A DNA stretch of 19,479 bases from assembly GCA_900550815.1 (NCBI GenBank), contig URTW01000014.1:1-19479 (forward strand), read 5' to 3'. Positions within the stretch are counted from its first letter, which is position 1. Each line of letters starts with the position of its first letter. Made by a program: the position numbers and the translations under genes. A model generated the notes under the pieces. The model worked only from the letters and a program-made list of their open reading frames with translations, made no database searches and was not told the DNA's origin. Below are positions 1 to 7,791 of this stretch, piece after piece. Origin of the DNA: an uncultured Collinsella sp. (GTDB taxonomy: Bacteria; Actinomycetota; Coriobacteriia; Coriobacteriales; Coriobacteriaceae).

Positions 1-176
1 GCGGGGCTGCCGGGCGCGGGCGCGGGCGCCCACTCGGCGAGCTCAGGGTTGGGCAGCACGCGGTCGGCGAGCGAGCGCAGCGCCGACCCCCAGCCGGCGG
101 CGAGCAGGGCATTCCCGCCCAGGACGAACGCTGCGGAGAGGAGGACGAGCACGGCGGCGAGCGGCTTCCTACGCAG
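1..176 (-). CDS. Partial exported or membrane-anchored protein, function unknown
   Basis: An open frame continues to the window edge and follows the LanG-like permease directly, overlapping its stop codon. The visible ~58 residues begin with a basic stretch (RRKPLAAV), then a hydrophobic run (VLVLLSAAFVLGGNALLAA), then a soluble part with a Pro/Ala-rich tail (WAPAPAPGSP). This resembles a signal peptide or N-terminal membrane anchor. There is no ATG; the best start I can see is CTG at 176-174, just behind a GGGAGGG ribosome-binding-like sequence with rather short spacing. A GTG inside the hydrophobic run is the alternative. Position at the end of an immunity operon suggests an accessory immunity or sensor protein, but that is inference. 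I do not recognise the family, and the C-terminus is missing. Confidence 0.45.
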   Translation of the reverse strand, partial: MRRKPLAAVLVLLSAAFVLGGNALLAAGWGSALRSLADRVLPNPELAEWAPAPAPGSP

Positions 177-984
177 CTGCCCTCCCGTCCTCGAAGCGGC
201 AGAACCAGGCGAGAAGGACGGCGGCGGCTGCCAGGGTGAGCACGAGGCCAGCGAGCGCAGTCGTGAGGAGAGGGCCCGCCGCGCGTGCGGCGTCGATGAA
301 GGCCTCCACCCCGAGCGACCCCAGGCGCGCGGGCAAGGCGAGCGGCACCCAGCTCAGGGGCGTCGCCAGGGCACCGGTGAGCTCGCCGGTCATGAGGCCG
401 TGCGCAAGTCCGCCCACTGAGAAGAACGCGAGGAGCATCCCCGCCGCGCCGGCGCCGATGGCGGCGTTGCGGCCGAGGCGCAGGGCCACGCCGAGCTCCA
501 GCGCGTAGAGGGGCAGGCTGCCCAGCTCGATGCCCGCCCAGGCGGCCGCAAGCGGCGCGGGCCCGAGCGGCAGGCGCCCGGCGACGGCGAGCACGGCCCC
601 GAACACGCCGAGCGCCACGGCCAGCGCGCCCGCGCCGAGCGCCGCAAGGGCGAGCAGCTTCGCCGCGACGGCGCGCCCGCGCGAGGGGACCGCCGTGAGG
701 TTGGCGAGGCGCCCGGCAGCGCGCTCCTCGTCCACGGCGAGCCCGCAGACGATGGCGGACATGAGCGGCATGAGGGCGCCGAGGAACTGGGCGTAGGCGC
801 CCGCGCCCAGCGCCGGGTCCCACCGGGTTATGGAGAAGTACTCGCCGCAGGCAAGACCGGCTGCCAGGCCGCAGACGAGGTGCACCGCCGTGAGCGGGGA
901 GCGCGCCAGGCGCAGGGCCTCGGAGAGCAGGGCCCGCGGGAGAGTCATGCGCGGCGTCGGGTCGGAGAGTCGTGTCACGGCCAT
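169..984 (-). CDS. Lantibiotic immunity ABC transporter permease, LanG/MutG family
   Basis: A membrane permease of 271 residues with about six hydrophobic segments and almost no long soluble domain. An early WDPALGAGAYAQFLGALMPL stretch, an acidic DEERAAGRLANL motif and a PSRGRAVAAKLL motif after the second segment, and a C-terminal WFCRFEDGR tail, are features I associate with the MutG/NisG family of immunity permeases. Such permeases pair with a LanE permease and a LanF ATPase to expel lantibiotics from the membrane. The ATG at 984 overlaps the stop of the upstream permease (TGATG) behind a GGAGAGG ribosome-binding site, so translation is probably coupled. The frame remains open much further upstream, but that part is antisense-like GC-rich shadow and overlaps the LanE gene; I therefore reject the longer start. 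Family assignment is good; the exported compound is unknown. Confidence 0.82.
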   Translation of the reverse strand: MAVTRLSDPTPRMTLPRALLSEALRLARSPLTAVHLVCGLAAGLACGEYFSITRWDPALGAGAYAQFLGALMPLMSAIVCGLAVDEERAAGRLANLTAVPSRGRAVAAKLLALAALGAGALAVALGVFGAVLAVAGRLPLGPAPLAAAWAGIELGSLPLYALELGVALRLGRNAAIGAGAAGMLLAFFSVGGLAHGLMTGELTGALATPLSWVPLALPARLGSLGVEAFIDAARAAGPLLTTALAGLVLTLAAAAVLLAWFCRFEDGRAAA

Positions 985-1750
985 CACCTCTCCTCGGAGC
1001 GCGCGAACCAGGCCGCGCCCGCCGCTGTGAGCGCGGCAAACGCGAGCGCGCAGACCGCAAGGCCCGCCAGTGTGAGCATGCCGTCCGCCGCGAGCGCCCC
1101 GCCGAGCGCCATGTCCGCCGCGAGTGGCTCGCCGCTCGGCAGCACGGGGATGAAGCTCGTGGGGATGACCATGCTCGCCGACGGCGGAAAGAGCTGCGGC
1201 AGCGGCACCAACGCCCAGGCGAACCCACCCACGAGCTGCGCGGCGAGCGGGCAGAAGCTGCCCGCGAGCATGCCGAGCCGCGCCGTGAGGAAGAGCCCTG
1301 CGGGGATCATCCACGCCGCGGTCACCGTGTTGGCGAGCGCGCAGAGGAGCATCGTGAGCGTGCCCGCGACCGTGAGGCCCTGCGAGGAGAACGCCGATCC
1401 CGCGAGGTAGATGCCGAAGACCACGAGGTTCGAGAGCGCGCAGAGCGCGAGGCACCAGAGCGCCTTGGCCCACCAGGCGCGCCCGAGCGGGAAGCCCAGG
1501 CCCAGAAGCCCCCGCATCCGCGTGCGCGCGTCCGCCCGCGCGACGCACGCCACCACGAGCGAGAGAGTCACGGGCAGGAAGAGCGCGTACCAGTAGTTCC
1601 ACGCGCTGAAGATCTGCACGCCCCGGTAGGGCATCGCGCCGAGCAGCGGCATCGGCAGCGCCATGAGCACGGCCAGGCGAACCGGTGCCGCGTGGCGCGA
1701 CTTCAGGGCCTCGGCGCGCAGGCCCGCGAGCAGGCCGCCTTTCTCGCCCG

Positions 1751-1754
<4 letters not shown>
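984..1754 (-). CDS. Lantibiotic immunity ABC transporter permease, LanE/MutE family
   Basis: A permease of 256 residues with about six hydrophobic segments. After the first segment it carries SAWNYWYALFLPVTLSL, and near the end PTSFIPVLPSGEP; both resemble conserved stretches of MutE/EpiE immunity permeases. Its expected role is to form the transmembrane channel with the following LanG-like subunit, powered by the upstream ATPase. The start ATG at 1754 overlaps the ATPase stop by four bases (ATGA), with GGGGAGG seven bases upstream, and its own stop overlaps the next start. The three genes are thus one tightly coupled operon. Base composition is much richer in GC than the genes from 2.8 kb onward. 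No substrate can be inferred because no lantibiotic precursor gene lies in view. Confidence 0.83.
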
Positions 1755-2479
<725 letters not shown>

Positions 2480-2681
2480 GGGTTTATCCTTTCTCTTCCG
2501 GGCGCGCGGGCCGAGTCGCCGTGCCCGCGCGCCTTACCTTTCGGGTTCACCATCCATGGTGGGGCGCGTTTCTAACGAAGCCGTAACGGCCGTTGGGCTC
2601 TTTTGGCGCCAGCCAATCTCGACCCGCACGCATTTGCTTAAAGCAACAACTTTCCCGATCGATGTAATCACCGAATCAAAA

Positions 2682-2740
2682 CGTGTACACCAGTCACCAA
2701 AGATGCCGAAAAATGTCGCTTTTGGAGGCTGATGTACACA
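2682..2740. repeat. Imperfect 20-bp inverted repeat with 19-base spacer
   Basis: The left arm (2682-2701) and right arm (2721-2740) match at 16 of 20 positions when one is reverse-complemented; both carry GTGTACA near the outer end and CCAAA at the inner end. It lies between the diverging lanFEG and pgsA-type operons, about 60-120 bases upstream of the predicted pgsA-type promoter. It could be an operator for a dimeric regulator or an RNA hairpin of a leader transcript. There is no T-run that would make it a simple terminator. Confidence 0.5.
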
Positions 2741-2802
2741 AATGCAGAATCCAGCGCAGCCCAGAGGCGCCCTCCACATGTCTGGACTCTCTATGCTTAC
2801 GC

Positions 2803-2831
2803 TGGATAGACATCGCCGGAACGGGTATAGT
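2803..2831 (+). promoter_or_regulatory. Probable promoter of the pgsA-FHA-MerR operon
   Basis: A TATAGT hexamer at 2826-2831 matches the -10 consensus at five of six positions. TGGATA at 2803-2808, 17 bases upstream, matches the -35 consensus at four of six. The predicted transcript would start near 2838, about 30 bases before the GTG start at 2868. Confidence 0.5.
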
Positions 2832-2867
2832 ATCGAAAGTTTTGTCGTTAACCAGCGGGGGAGTCCT

Positions 2868-3572
2868 GTGGGCATCAAAAAGAAGATCAAAAAGGAGCTT
2901 ATCGGCACTTCCGATTACCCGTCGAATAAGATCTTTACGATCTCCAATTTCATCACCTTTACGCGCCTGATCCTCACCCTGGTATTTCTGTACTTGTATG
3001 TGACGGATAACAACCGCGTCATCGCCATCGTTATCTACGCCGTTGCCGCCTCCACCGACTGGATGGACGGGCAGATCGCCCGCATGACTAAGACGGTCTC
3101 GTGGCTCGGCAAGGTCATGGATCCCATTTGCGACCGTGCACTGCTGTTCACCGGCGTACTTGGACTGGTGGTCCGCGGAGAGCTGCCCATCTGGGTCTGC
3201 GTGCTCATTATTGGCCGCGACATCTATCTGGGCATCGGCACACTTATCGTTCGCCATTACCACCCTCGTCCCATTGACGTCGTCTTCCCCGGAAAGATTG
3301 CGACAGCGCTGCTCATGACCGGCTTCTCGCTCATGCTGCTCGGTTTCCCCGTTATTGACGGGCTGCATCTTTTACCTTCAACCCTTACGGCCTTCCCGGG
3401 TCTCAACGGAAGCTCGGTGCCCCTTGGCATCTTCTTTGTGTACGGCGGCGTGATCTTCTCCATGCTCACGGCTGTCATCTACTCCATTAAGGGCGGAGCG
3501 GCCATTAAACAGGCTCTCGCGCATCCCGAGGACGAGGACATCGACTTTCTGAACCCTGAAATCGAAGACTGA
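2868..3572 (+). CDS. pgsA: CDP-alcohol phosphatidyltransferase (PgsA-like)
   Basis: An integral membrane enzyme of 234 residues, expected to transfer a phosphatidyl group from CDP-diacylglycerol to an alcohol, probably glycerol-3-phosphate, in phospholipid synthesis. The family signature is complete: D64, D67-G68, A71-R72, G81, D85 and D89 fit the DxxDGxxARx8GxxxDxxxD pattern that binds the CDP moiety and metal. About six hydrophobic segments follow a basic N-terminus (KKKIKKE). I chose GTG at 2868 because GGGGGAG precedes it at proper spacing; an in-frame ATG further upstream would add a non-membrane tail covering the promoter. It leads an operon followed by the FHA and MerR genes. The same three functions (pgsA2, garA, Rv1828) lie near each other in mycobacteria. 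Which alcohol is used cannot be read from the motif alone. Confidence 0.85.
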   Translation: MGIKKKIKKELIGTSDYPSNKIFTISNFITFTRLILTLVFLYLYVTDNNRVIAIVIYAVAASTDWMDGQIARMTKTVSWLGKVMDPICDRALLFTGVLGLVVRGELPIWVCVLIIGRDIYLGIGTLIVRHYHPRPIDVVFPGKIATALLMTGFSLMLLGFPVIDGLHLLPSTLTAFPGLNGSSVPLGIFFVYGGVIFSMLTAVIYSIKGGAAIKQALAHPEDEDIDFLNPEIED

Positions 3573-3582
3573 TTCGTTGGGG

Positions 3583-3588
3583 TATGAT
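3583..3588 (+). promoter_or_regulatory. Possible -10 element before the FHA gene
   Basis: A TATGAT hexamer lies about 50 bases upstream of the FHA start in the 66-base gap behind the pgsA-like gene. No good -35 sequence sits 16-18 bases before it, so a separate promoter for the FHA-MerR pair is possible but weakly supported. Confidence 0.25.
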
Positions 3589-3638
3589 TACGTACGGTTC
3601 ATTATTTGCGGCACGTCCGCGATAAGTTAGGGGTTGTC

Positions 3639-4073
3639 ATGGACAACATGGTTAACAATATGCCTCAGAATGATAAGACTGCTGACGCTACCTGCGTATT
3701 CCGCGTGCCTTCAAGCGACGTCACCGTTCCCGACCTTATGGCCAACGTGCGCATCACCGCTCCCGTTCTGTCCATCGTCAAGGGTCCGCAGACTGGTGCC
3801 GCCTTTGAGCTCGAGGACGACGTGACCACCATCGGCCGCGATCCCGCGAACGGCATCTTCCTCAACGACATGACTGTTTCGCGCAGCCACGCGCGCATTA
3901 TTCGCGAGGGCCTCGGCGCTCGCATCGAGGACCTGGGCTCGCTCAATGGTTCCTGGGTCGACGGTGCCATTGTCAATGCAGCCCCGCTGCACGACGGTTC
4001 TTCCGTTCAGATCGGTACGTTTACGCTCATCTACCACGAGAGCACGCCGGAGCGCATCGAAACCGGTGAGTAG
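3639..4073 (+). CDS. FHA-domain signalling protein, GarA/OdhI-like
   Basis: A soluble protein of 144 residues with an unstructured N-terminus and one forkhead-associated domain (about 45-135). The domain shows the phosphothreonine-binding core: TIGRDPANGIFLND, then SRSHARI, then GSLNGSWVDG. The N-terminal segment DATCVFR (16-22) lines up with the ETTSVFR phosphorylation motif of mycobacterial GarA and corynebacterial OdhI. In those proteins, phosphorylation of a threonine here makes the tail fold back onto its own FHA domain and stops it from controlling 2-oxoglutarate and glutamate enzymes. Only the second threonine (T18) is kept. The ATG at 3639 follows AGGGG; an upstream in-frame ATG has no ribosome-binding site. 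The MerR gene starts three bases after its stop, as in the garA-Rv1828 pair. The targets in this organism are unknown. Confidence 0.85.
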   Translation: MDNMVNNMPQNDKTADATCVFRVPSSDVTVPDLMANVRITAPVLSIVKGPQTGAAFELEDDVTTIGRDPANGIFLNDMTVSRSHARIIREGLGARIEDLGSLNGSWVDGAIVNAAPLHDGSSVQIGTFTLIYHESTPERIETGE

Positions 4074-4076
4074 GGC

Positions 4077-4955
4077 ATGGCCGAACGCAACTATCTGAGT
4101 ATCGGCCAAGTCGTCAACCTACTTCGAGGCGCATACCCCGATCTTTCGAACTCAAAAATTAGATTTCTAGAGGATGAGGGGCTCATTACCCCTCATCGTA
4201 CGCCTAAGGGATACCGTCAGTACTCTAAGGAGGACGTTGATCGCCTGGAGGTCATCCTGCACTTGCAGAAGACCCGCTACATGCCGCTCAACGTGATTAA
4301 GCAGCGCTTGGAAAACGCCACGGACTTGTCAACGCTCGCCTACGAGGTGGGCTTGCTGTCCGATGTTCCGCTCAAGACGGAGCCCAAGGAGACTAAGCAA
4401 AAGCTGCATCCCATCGAGACCATTCCCGATATGCTGGGCGTCGAGATTTCGTTTATCCGTTCGCTCGCCGAGAACGACCTCATTCGCATCATCAAGAGTC
4501 CGCAGAATCGTGAGCTCGTCGATGGTCGCGATTTCCCGATCATCCGCTACTGCTCCGAGCTGTCACGCTTCCATATCGAGCCGCGCAACCTGCGTCAGTA
4601 CGTGTCTTCCGCCAACCGCGAGTCCTCGATGTTTGAGCAGGTGCTCGTGAGCATGCTCGGCATGGATACTTCCGATGACGAGCGCGACGCCAAGCTCGAG
4701 CGTGCGTTTAAGAAGCTTCACGACCTGACGGAGGGCGTGCACACCGCGCTGCTCAAGAACCGCGTTTTTGAGTCGCTCAACGCCGTGGTCGAGGACGCCG
4801 ACATCGATGCACTCGAAGAGGAAATCACTCGCTCCGAGTCCACCAAGGCCAAAAACGAAGAGACAGTCGCGCCGGCTTCACACGAGGATTCTCTCGTAAA
4901 GCCGCTCAAGGTCGTCGCCCCTTCGCAATCCGGCACCGTCACCGCGGGCAAGTAA
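4077..4955 (+). CDS. MerR-family transcriptional regulator, FtsR-like
   Basis: A protein of 292 residues. The N-terminal MerR winged helix (about 5-80) contains YLSIGQVVNLL, IRFLEDEGLITPHRTPKGYRQY and the DVDRLEVILHLQ dimer-linking helix. A second region resembling another MerR-type fold follows (about 115-200), and the charged C-terminal tail looks disordered. Mycobacterial Rv1828 and corynebacterial FtsR have the same build and also directly follow a garA/odhI gene; FtsR activates ftsZ in Corynebacterium. This protein may therefore link the FHA signalling gene to growth or division. The start ATG lies three bases after the FHA stop, so translation of the two is probably coupled. No cysteine-based metal site is evident, which argues against a metal or redox sensor. 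Confidence 0.82.
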   Translation: MAERNYLSIGQVVNLLRGAYPDLSNSKIRFLEDEGLITPHRTPKGYRQYSKEDVDRLEVILHLQKTRYMPLNVIKQRLENATDLSTLAYEVGLLSDVPLKTEPKETKQKLHPIETIPDMLGVEISFIRSLAENDLIRIIKSPQNRELVDGRDFPIIRYCSELSRFHIEPRNLRQYVSSANRESSMFEQVLVSMLGMDTSDDERDAKLERAFKKLHDLTEGVHTALLKNRVFESLNAVVEDADIDALEEEITRSESTKAKNEETVAPASHEDSLVKPLKVVAPSQSGTVTAGK

Positions 4956-4995
4956 CAGCTGCCGCTTATCCGGCAACCCATTGAAAGGTCATGCA

Positions 4996-5526
4996 ATGTA
5001 CGACTTCGAATCTCAAATCGTCGACATCCCCGACTATCCCGAGCCCGGAGTCATCTTTAAAGACATCACGCCGCTCTTCGGCAATCCCGAGGCGCTCAAA
5101 GCCATGACCGATGCCCTCGCCGAGCACTTTGCCGGCATGGGAATCACCAAGGTCGTAGGTCCCGAGGCTCGCGGCTTTATGGTGGGCGTTCCCGTGGCCG
5201 TCGCTCTGGGCGCCGGCTTTGTTCCCGCACGTAAACCGGGCAAGCTGCCGCGCGAGACCGTAAGCCAGAGCTACGAGCTCGAGTACGGCACCGATTCAAT
5301 TGAGATCCATGCCGACGCTATCAGCTCTAAAGATACCGTGTTGATTCTGGACGACTTGGTCGCGACGGGCGGAACCGTCGAGGCAACAGGTAAACTGGTG
5401 CGAGATATGGGCGCAAAGCTTGTGGGCTACGGGTGTATCCTTGAGCTTGCGTTTCTCAACCCGCGCGAGAAGCTCACGTCGACTGACGACGATGTTGAGC
5501 TCTTTAGCCTGGTGACGGTGGACTAG
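4996..5526 (+). CDS. apt: Adenine phosphoribosyltransferase
   Basis: A cytosolic purine-salvage enzyme of 176 residues that makes AMP and pyrophosphate from adenine and PRPP. The N-terminal IPDYPEPGVIFKDITPL segment is typical of bacterial APRT. The PRPP-binding loop is VLILDDLVATGGT (115-127), and the flexible catalytic loop is represented by RKPGKLPRETVSQSYELEYG (79-98). The start ATG at 4996 lies seven bases after GAAAGG; a TTG at 4981 in the same frame would include this ribosome-binding site and is rejected. It follows the MerR gene by 40 bases without an obvious terminator, so it probably belongs to the same transcript. Length and motifs are normal for the family. Confidence 0.93.
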   Translation: MYDFESQIVDIPDYPEPGVIFKDITPLFGNPEALKAMTDALAEHFAGMGITKVVGPEARGFMVGVPVAVALGAGFVPARKPGKLPRETVSQSYELEYGTDSIEIHADAISSKDTVLILDDLVATGGTVEATGKLVRDMGAKLVGYGCILELAFLNPREKLTSTDDDVELFSLVTVD

Positions 5527-5558
5527 CCGTTACCCTTAGTTACTGGAAAGGAAGCTAC

Positions 5559-6686
5559 ATGCGCACAGCAAACACGCACAAAAACATGGCACGCTGCGCT
5601 GCTACGGCAACCCTCGCTTGTGTTTTGGGCTTGGGCCTCGCGGCTCCTGCCTACGCCGATACCGCATCCGACCTTGCCGCTGCTCGTACGAAGCTCGAGC
5701 AGATCGGTACCCAAACCCAGCAGATTTACGATGAGCTCGCCACGCAGACGCAGGCGCTCGATCAGACTGCTGGCGAGATCACGCAAAAGCAGCAGGAGAT
5801 TGCTGACGGTCAGGCCAAGCTCTCGACCTATGTCGCCGGCGAGTACAAGACCGGCGGTCTGAGCCTGCTTCAGGTTCTAACGGGCGTTGACGACCTGAGC
5901 GATATGCTCAACCGTCTGTTCTACTACGGCAAAGTCTCCGATAAGCAAGCTCAGACCATTCAAGAGGTCAAGGAGCTTAAGCAGCAGCTCACCGATAAGC
6001 AGTCCGAGCAGGAAAAGAACGTCGCAGCCACGCAAAAGAAGGTCGACGAGCTTAACGCTCAACAGGCTGAAGCCCAGAACGTCGTAAACTCCCTGGATTC
6101 GCAGCTGCAGGCCGAGCTTGCCGCAGAGGCCGAGGCCAACGCCGCGCTGCAGGCCGGTATCAACGCCAGTACCGCCGAGAAGGCCACGGTGAGCAACGAG
6201 ACTGCCGGTACGACCGAGAACACCAACAACGGTGGCCAGACCAGCAATAATAACAACCAGGGCGGCAACACTCCGGCTCCTACGCCGGCACCTGCTCCGA
6301 CGCCGCAGCCCTCTACGCCTGCTCCGGCTCCGACGCCTTCTGCTCCGAGCCAGTCCGTCGACGGCGGTTCTGTTGTCTCGCGTGCATACAGTAAGCTTGG
6401 TTGCGCTTATTCCTGGGGCGGAATTGGCCCGAACAGCTTCGACTGCTCTGGTTTTGTTAGCTATTGCCTCACTGGTCGCTATTGCCGCCTGGGCACCACG
6501 GGCACCTTTATGGGCTGGACGCGTGTGTCCGATCCGCAGCCCGGTGACGTTGTGGTCAACTCGTACCACACCGGCATTTACATCGGTGGTGGTCAGATGA
6601 TTCATGCTTCCGCTTACAACACGGGTGATATCATCAGCTCCGTTGCCGCCGGCATGAACAACAACTATATCTTCGTGCGTTACTAA
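5559..6686 (+). CDS. Secreted NlpC/P60 peptidoglycan endopeptidase with coiled coil
   Basis: A 375-residue exported wall hydrolase. It has a signal peptide with a likely cut after AYA (31-33), a long Gln/Lys/Glu-rich coiled coil (about 35-205), an Asn/Gly/Gln stretch, a Pro/Ala/Thr linker (about 235-275), and a C-terminal NlpC/P60 domain. The catalytic cysteine is C296 in DCSGF; the histidines are H337 in HTGIYIG and H349 in MIHAS. Such enzymes cut the stem peptide of peptidoglycan; a coiled coil ahead of the domain is typical of RipA-type or PcsB-type proteins that act in daughter-cell separation and may be held inactive until recruited. The ATG at 5559 follows GGAAAGGAAG. The gene is 32 bases behind apt and is closed by a hairpin terminator. 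A division role is inferred, helped by the FtsR-like regulator two genes upstream. Confidence 0.9.
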   Translation: MRTANTHKNMARCAATATLACVLGLGLAAPAYADTASDLAAARTKLEQIGTQTQQIYDELATQTQALDQTAGEITQKQQEIADGQAKLSTYVAGEYKTGGLSLLQVLTGVDDLSDMLNRLFYYGKVSDKQAQTIQEVKELKQQLTDKQSEQEKNVAATQKKVDELNAQQAEAQNVVNSLDSQLQAELAAEAEANAALQAGINASTAEKATVSNETAGTTENTNNGGQTSNNNNQGGNTPAPTPAPAPTPQPSTPAPAPTPSAPSQSVDGGSVVSRAYSKLGCAYSWGGIGPNSFDCSGFVSYCLTGRYCRLGTTGTFMGWTRVSDPQPGDVVVNSYHTGIYIGGGQMIHASAYNTGDIISSVAAGMNNNYIFVRY

Positions 6687-6710
6687 GTCATCTTACACAG
6701 CGTGTGAATG

Positions 6711-6749
6711 TGGACCTCGTGGCTTTGAGTCATGGGGTCCATTCTTTTG
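6711..6749 (+). terminator. Rho-independent terminator after the NlpC/P60 gene
   Basis: An 11-pair stem (6711-6721 with 6731-6741, two G-T pairs) closes a nine-base loop and is followed by the T-rich run TTCTTTTG. It lies 24 bases after the NlpC/P60 stop and probably ends the whole pgsA-to-NlpC operon. Confidence 0.75.
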
Positions 6750-6760
6750 CCTTTCGTGCA

Positions 6761-6795
6761 GGCCGCTATCTAGTTTTGAATACTAGATAGCGGCC
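6761..6795. repeat. Perfect 14-bp palindrome upstream of degV
   Basis: The arms (6761-6774 and 6782-6795, beginning GGCCGCTATCTAGT) pair perfectly around a seven-base loop. There is no T-run after it and a terminator lies just upstream, so an operator is more likely than a terminator. It ends near the expected -35 position of the degV promoter. A 29-bp stretch within it (6767-6795) recurs upstream of the DUF1836 gene, matching at 25 positions. Confidence 0.65.
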
Positions 6796-6815
6796 CAATC
6801 GGTCAGCAAGAAGGC

Positions 6816-6821
6816 TATAAT
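6816..6821 (+). promoter_or_regulatory. -10 element of the degV promoter
   Basis: A perfect TATAAT, 30 bases upstream of the degV start codon. No sequence near TTGACA is found 16-18 bases before it; that place is taken by the end of the palindrome, which suggests that a bound protein helps or blocks RNA polymerase. Confidence 0.55.
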
Positions 6822-6850
6822 TGTATGGGAGCAATTAGAAAGGACCCTCT

Positions 6851-7717
6851 ATGAGCTGGGCACTTATCTCAGATTCAAGCTGCAACCTCCGCGATTGGCA
6901 ACCGACCGCACCCCATACCACCTTTGCATTTGCGCCCCTCAAAATTCGAGTAGGGGAGCGTGAATTCGTCGATGCCCTTTCGCTCGATGTTCATGAGCTC
7001 AACTGCGCTGTTCAGGCGGAGACGAACGCTTCTTCGAGCGCTTGTCCCAGCGTAGGGGAGTGGGCCGAGCTCTTCAAATTGGCAGACAAGACCATCTGCA
7101 TGCCGATCTCTGAGGGCGTGTCGGGCAGCTACAATGCGGCAGCCACGGCTCGCGATATGGTTCTTGCCGAGGAGCCCGACCGACAGATTCATCTAGTCAA
7201 TTCACGCGCAGCTGGCGGCAAAATGGATCTCATTTTCTTGCTGTTCGACCGCTATCTTGCAAGCAATCCGGATGTCTCATTCGAGGACGCTTGCGCATAC
7301 TTCGATAGCCTTGAGCAGAACAGCAAAATCCTCTTCAGTTTGTGCAATTACGAAAACCTCGCCAAAGCCGGACGTATCCCTAAGGCAGCCGGCGTCATTG
7401 CCAACAAGCTCAATATCCGCATTTTGGGCACGGCGAGTGAGGCCGGTAAAATCGAACTCGTGGGGCACACGCGTGGCGAAAAGAAGATGCTCAACAAGAT
7501 CATCGACACTATGGAATCCGAGGGCTTTACGGGCGGTGAGGTCATCATCGATCACGTTGAGAACGAAGCTGGAGCCCAAGCGCTTACTGATCGCATTGTC
7601 GAACATTGGCCCGGCTCCAAGACCATCATCATGCCCTGCAACGGCCTGGATTCCTATTACGCCGAGATGCACGGCCTGATCATCGGCTACGGCATGGGCG
7701 TAGCTTCGGGCAAATAA
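6851..7717 (+). CDS. DegV family fatty-acid-binding protein (FakB-like)
   Basis: A soluble protein of 288 residues with the usual DegV motifs: LISDSSCNL at the start, SACPSVGEW (63-71), ISEGVSGSYNAA (86-97), LVNSRAAGGK in the middle, and AGRIPKAAG before the C-terminal half. Members bind one fatty acid and, as FakB, hand it to the kinase FakA for phosphorylation and entry into phospholipids. No fakA gene is in this window. AAAGGA lies six bases before the ATG at 6851. The gene stands alone between terminators, converges on the DUF1836 gene, and shares an upstream element with it, so the two are probably regulated together. Some motif residues differ from common DegV proteins (CPSVGEW instead of the frequent QPSPGD type), so ligand preference may differ. 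Confidence 0.88.
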   Translation: MSWALISDSSCNLRDWQPTAPHTTFAFAPLKIRVGEREFVDALSLDVHELNCAVQAETNASSSACPSVGEWAELFKLADKTICMPISEGVSGSYNAAATARDMVLAEEPDRQIHLVNSRAAGGKMDLIFLLFDRYLASNPDVSFEDACAYFDSLEQNSKILFSLCNYENLAKAGRIPKAAGVIANKLNIRILGTASEAGKIELVGHTRGEKKMLNKIIDTMESEGFTGGEVIIDHVENEAGAQALTDRIVEHWPGSKTIIMPCNGLDSYYAEMHGLIIGYGMGVASGK

Positions 7718-7734
7718 AGTCCAACCAAGCAAAA

Positions 7735-7782
7735 AAAACGGGCGGGACAAAGCGACAGATGGCTCTTTGTCCCGCCCGTTTT
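7735..7782. terminator. Strong bidirectional terminator between degV and DUF1836 gene
   Basis: An 18-pair perfect stem (7735-7752 with 7765-7782) surrounds a 12-base loop. A run of eight A residues on the left side and TTTTAT on the right give it a T-tract in both directions, so it can end both converging transcripts. The stem holds GGCGGGACA, also found in the trxB hairpin. Confidence 0.9.
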
Positions 7783-7791
7783 ATACGTCGG

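Larger units (their letters stand above)
2480..2867. other. Divergent intergenic region between lanFEG and pgsA-like gene
   Basis: A gene-free stretch of 388 bases separating two diverging operons. GC content falls sharply at about 2570, which marks the edge between the GC-rich transporter block and the ordinary core. It holds a large imperfect inverted repeat and a promoter-like sequence for the rightward operon, both listed separately. Open frames crossing it lack ribosome-binding sites and recognisable protein sequence. Confidence 0.6.

Noticed and set aside
169..1602. One 477-residue protein on the minus strand covering most of both permeases
   Set aside because: Its first 206 codons overlap the LanE gene in another frame and encode Arg/Ala/His-rich low-information sequence; the LanG part has its own ATG and ribosome-binding site at 984.
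2742..2867. N-terminal extension of the phosphatidyltransferase from ATG 2742
   Set aside because: No ribosome-binding site, it would cover the predicted promoter, and the family begins near the basic segment encoded after GTG 2868.
2534..3368. Minus-strand frames opposite the start of the pgsA-like gene
   Set aside because: They have no recognisable domains or ribosome-binding sites and run antisense to a gene with a complete family signature.
6265..6360. Short tandem-like DNA repeats as a possible phase-variable tract
   Set aside because: They encode the Pro/Ala/Thr linker with varied codons and no exact long units, so slippage switching is not supported.
5877..6605. Minus-strand 242-residue frame opposite the NlpC/P60 gene
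   Set aside because: Its Leu/Gly/Arg-rich low-complexity sequence mirrors the coiled coil and Pro/Ala linker of the real gene.
6761..6795. Terminator for the NlpC/P60 gene
   Set aside because: No T-run follows the stem, and a proper terminator already lies at 6711-6749; an operator is more likely.
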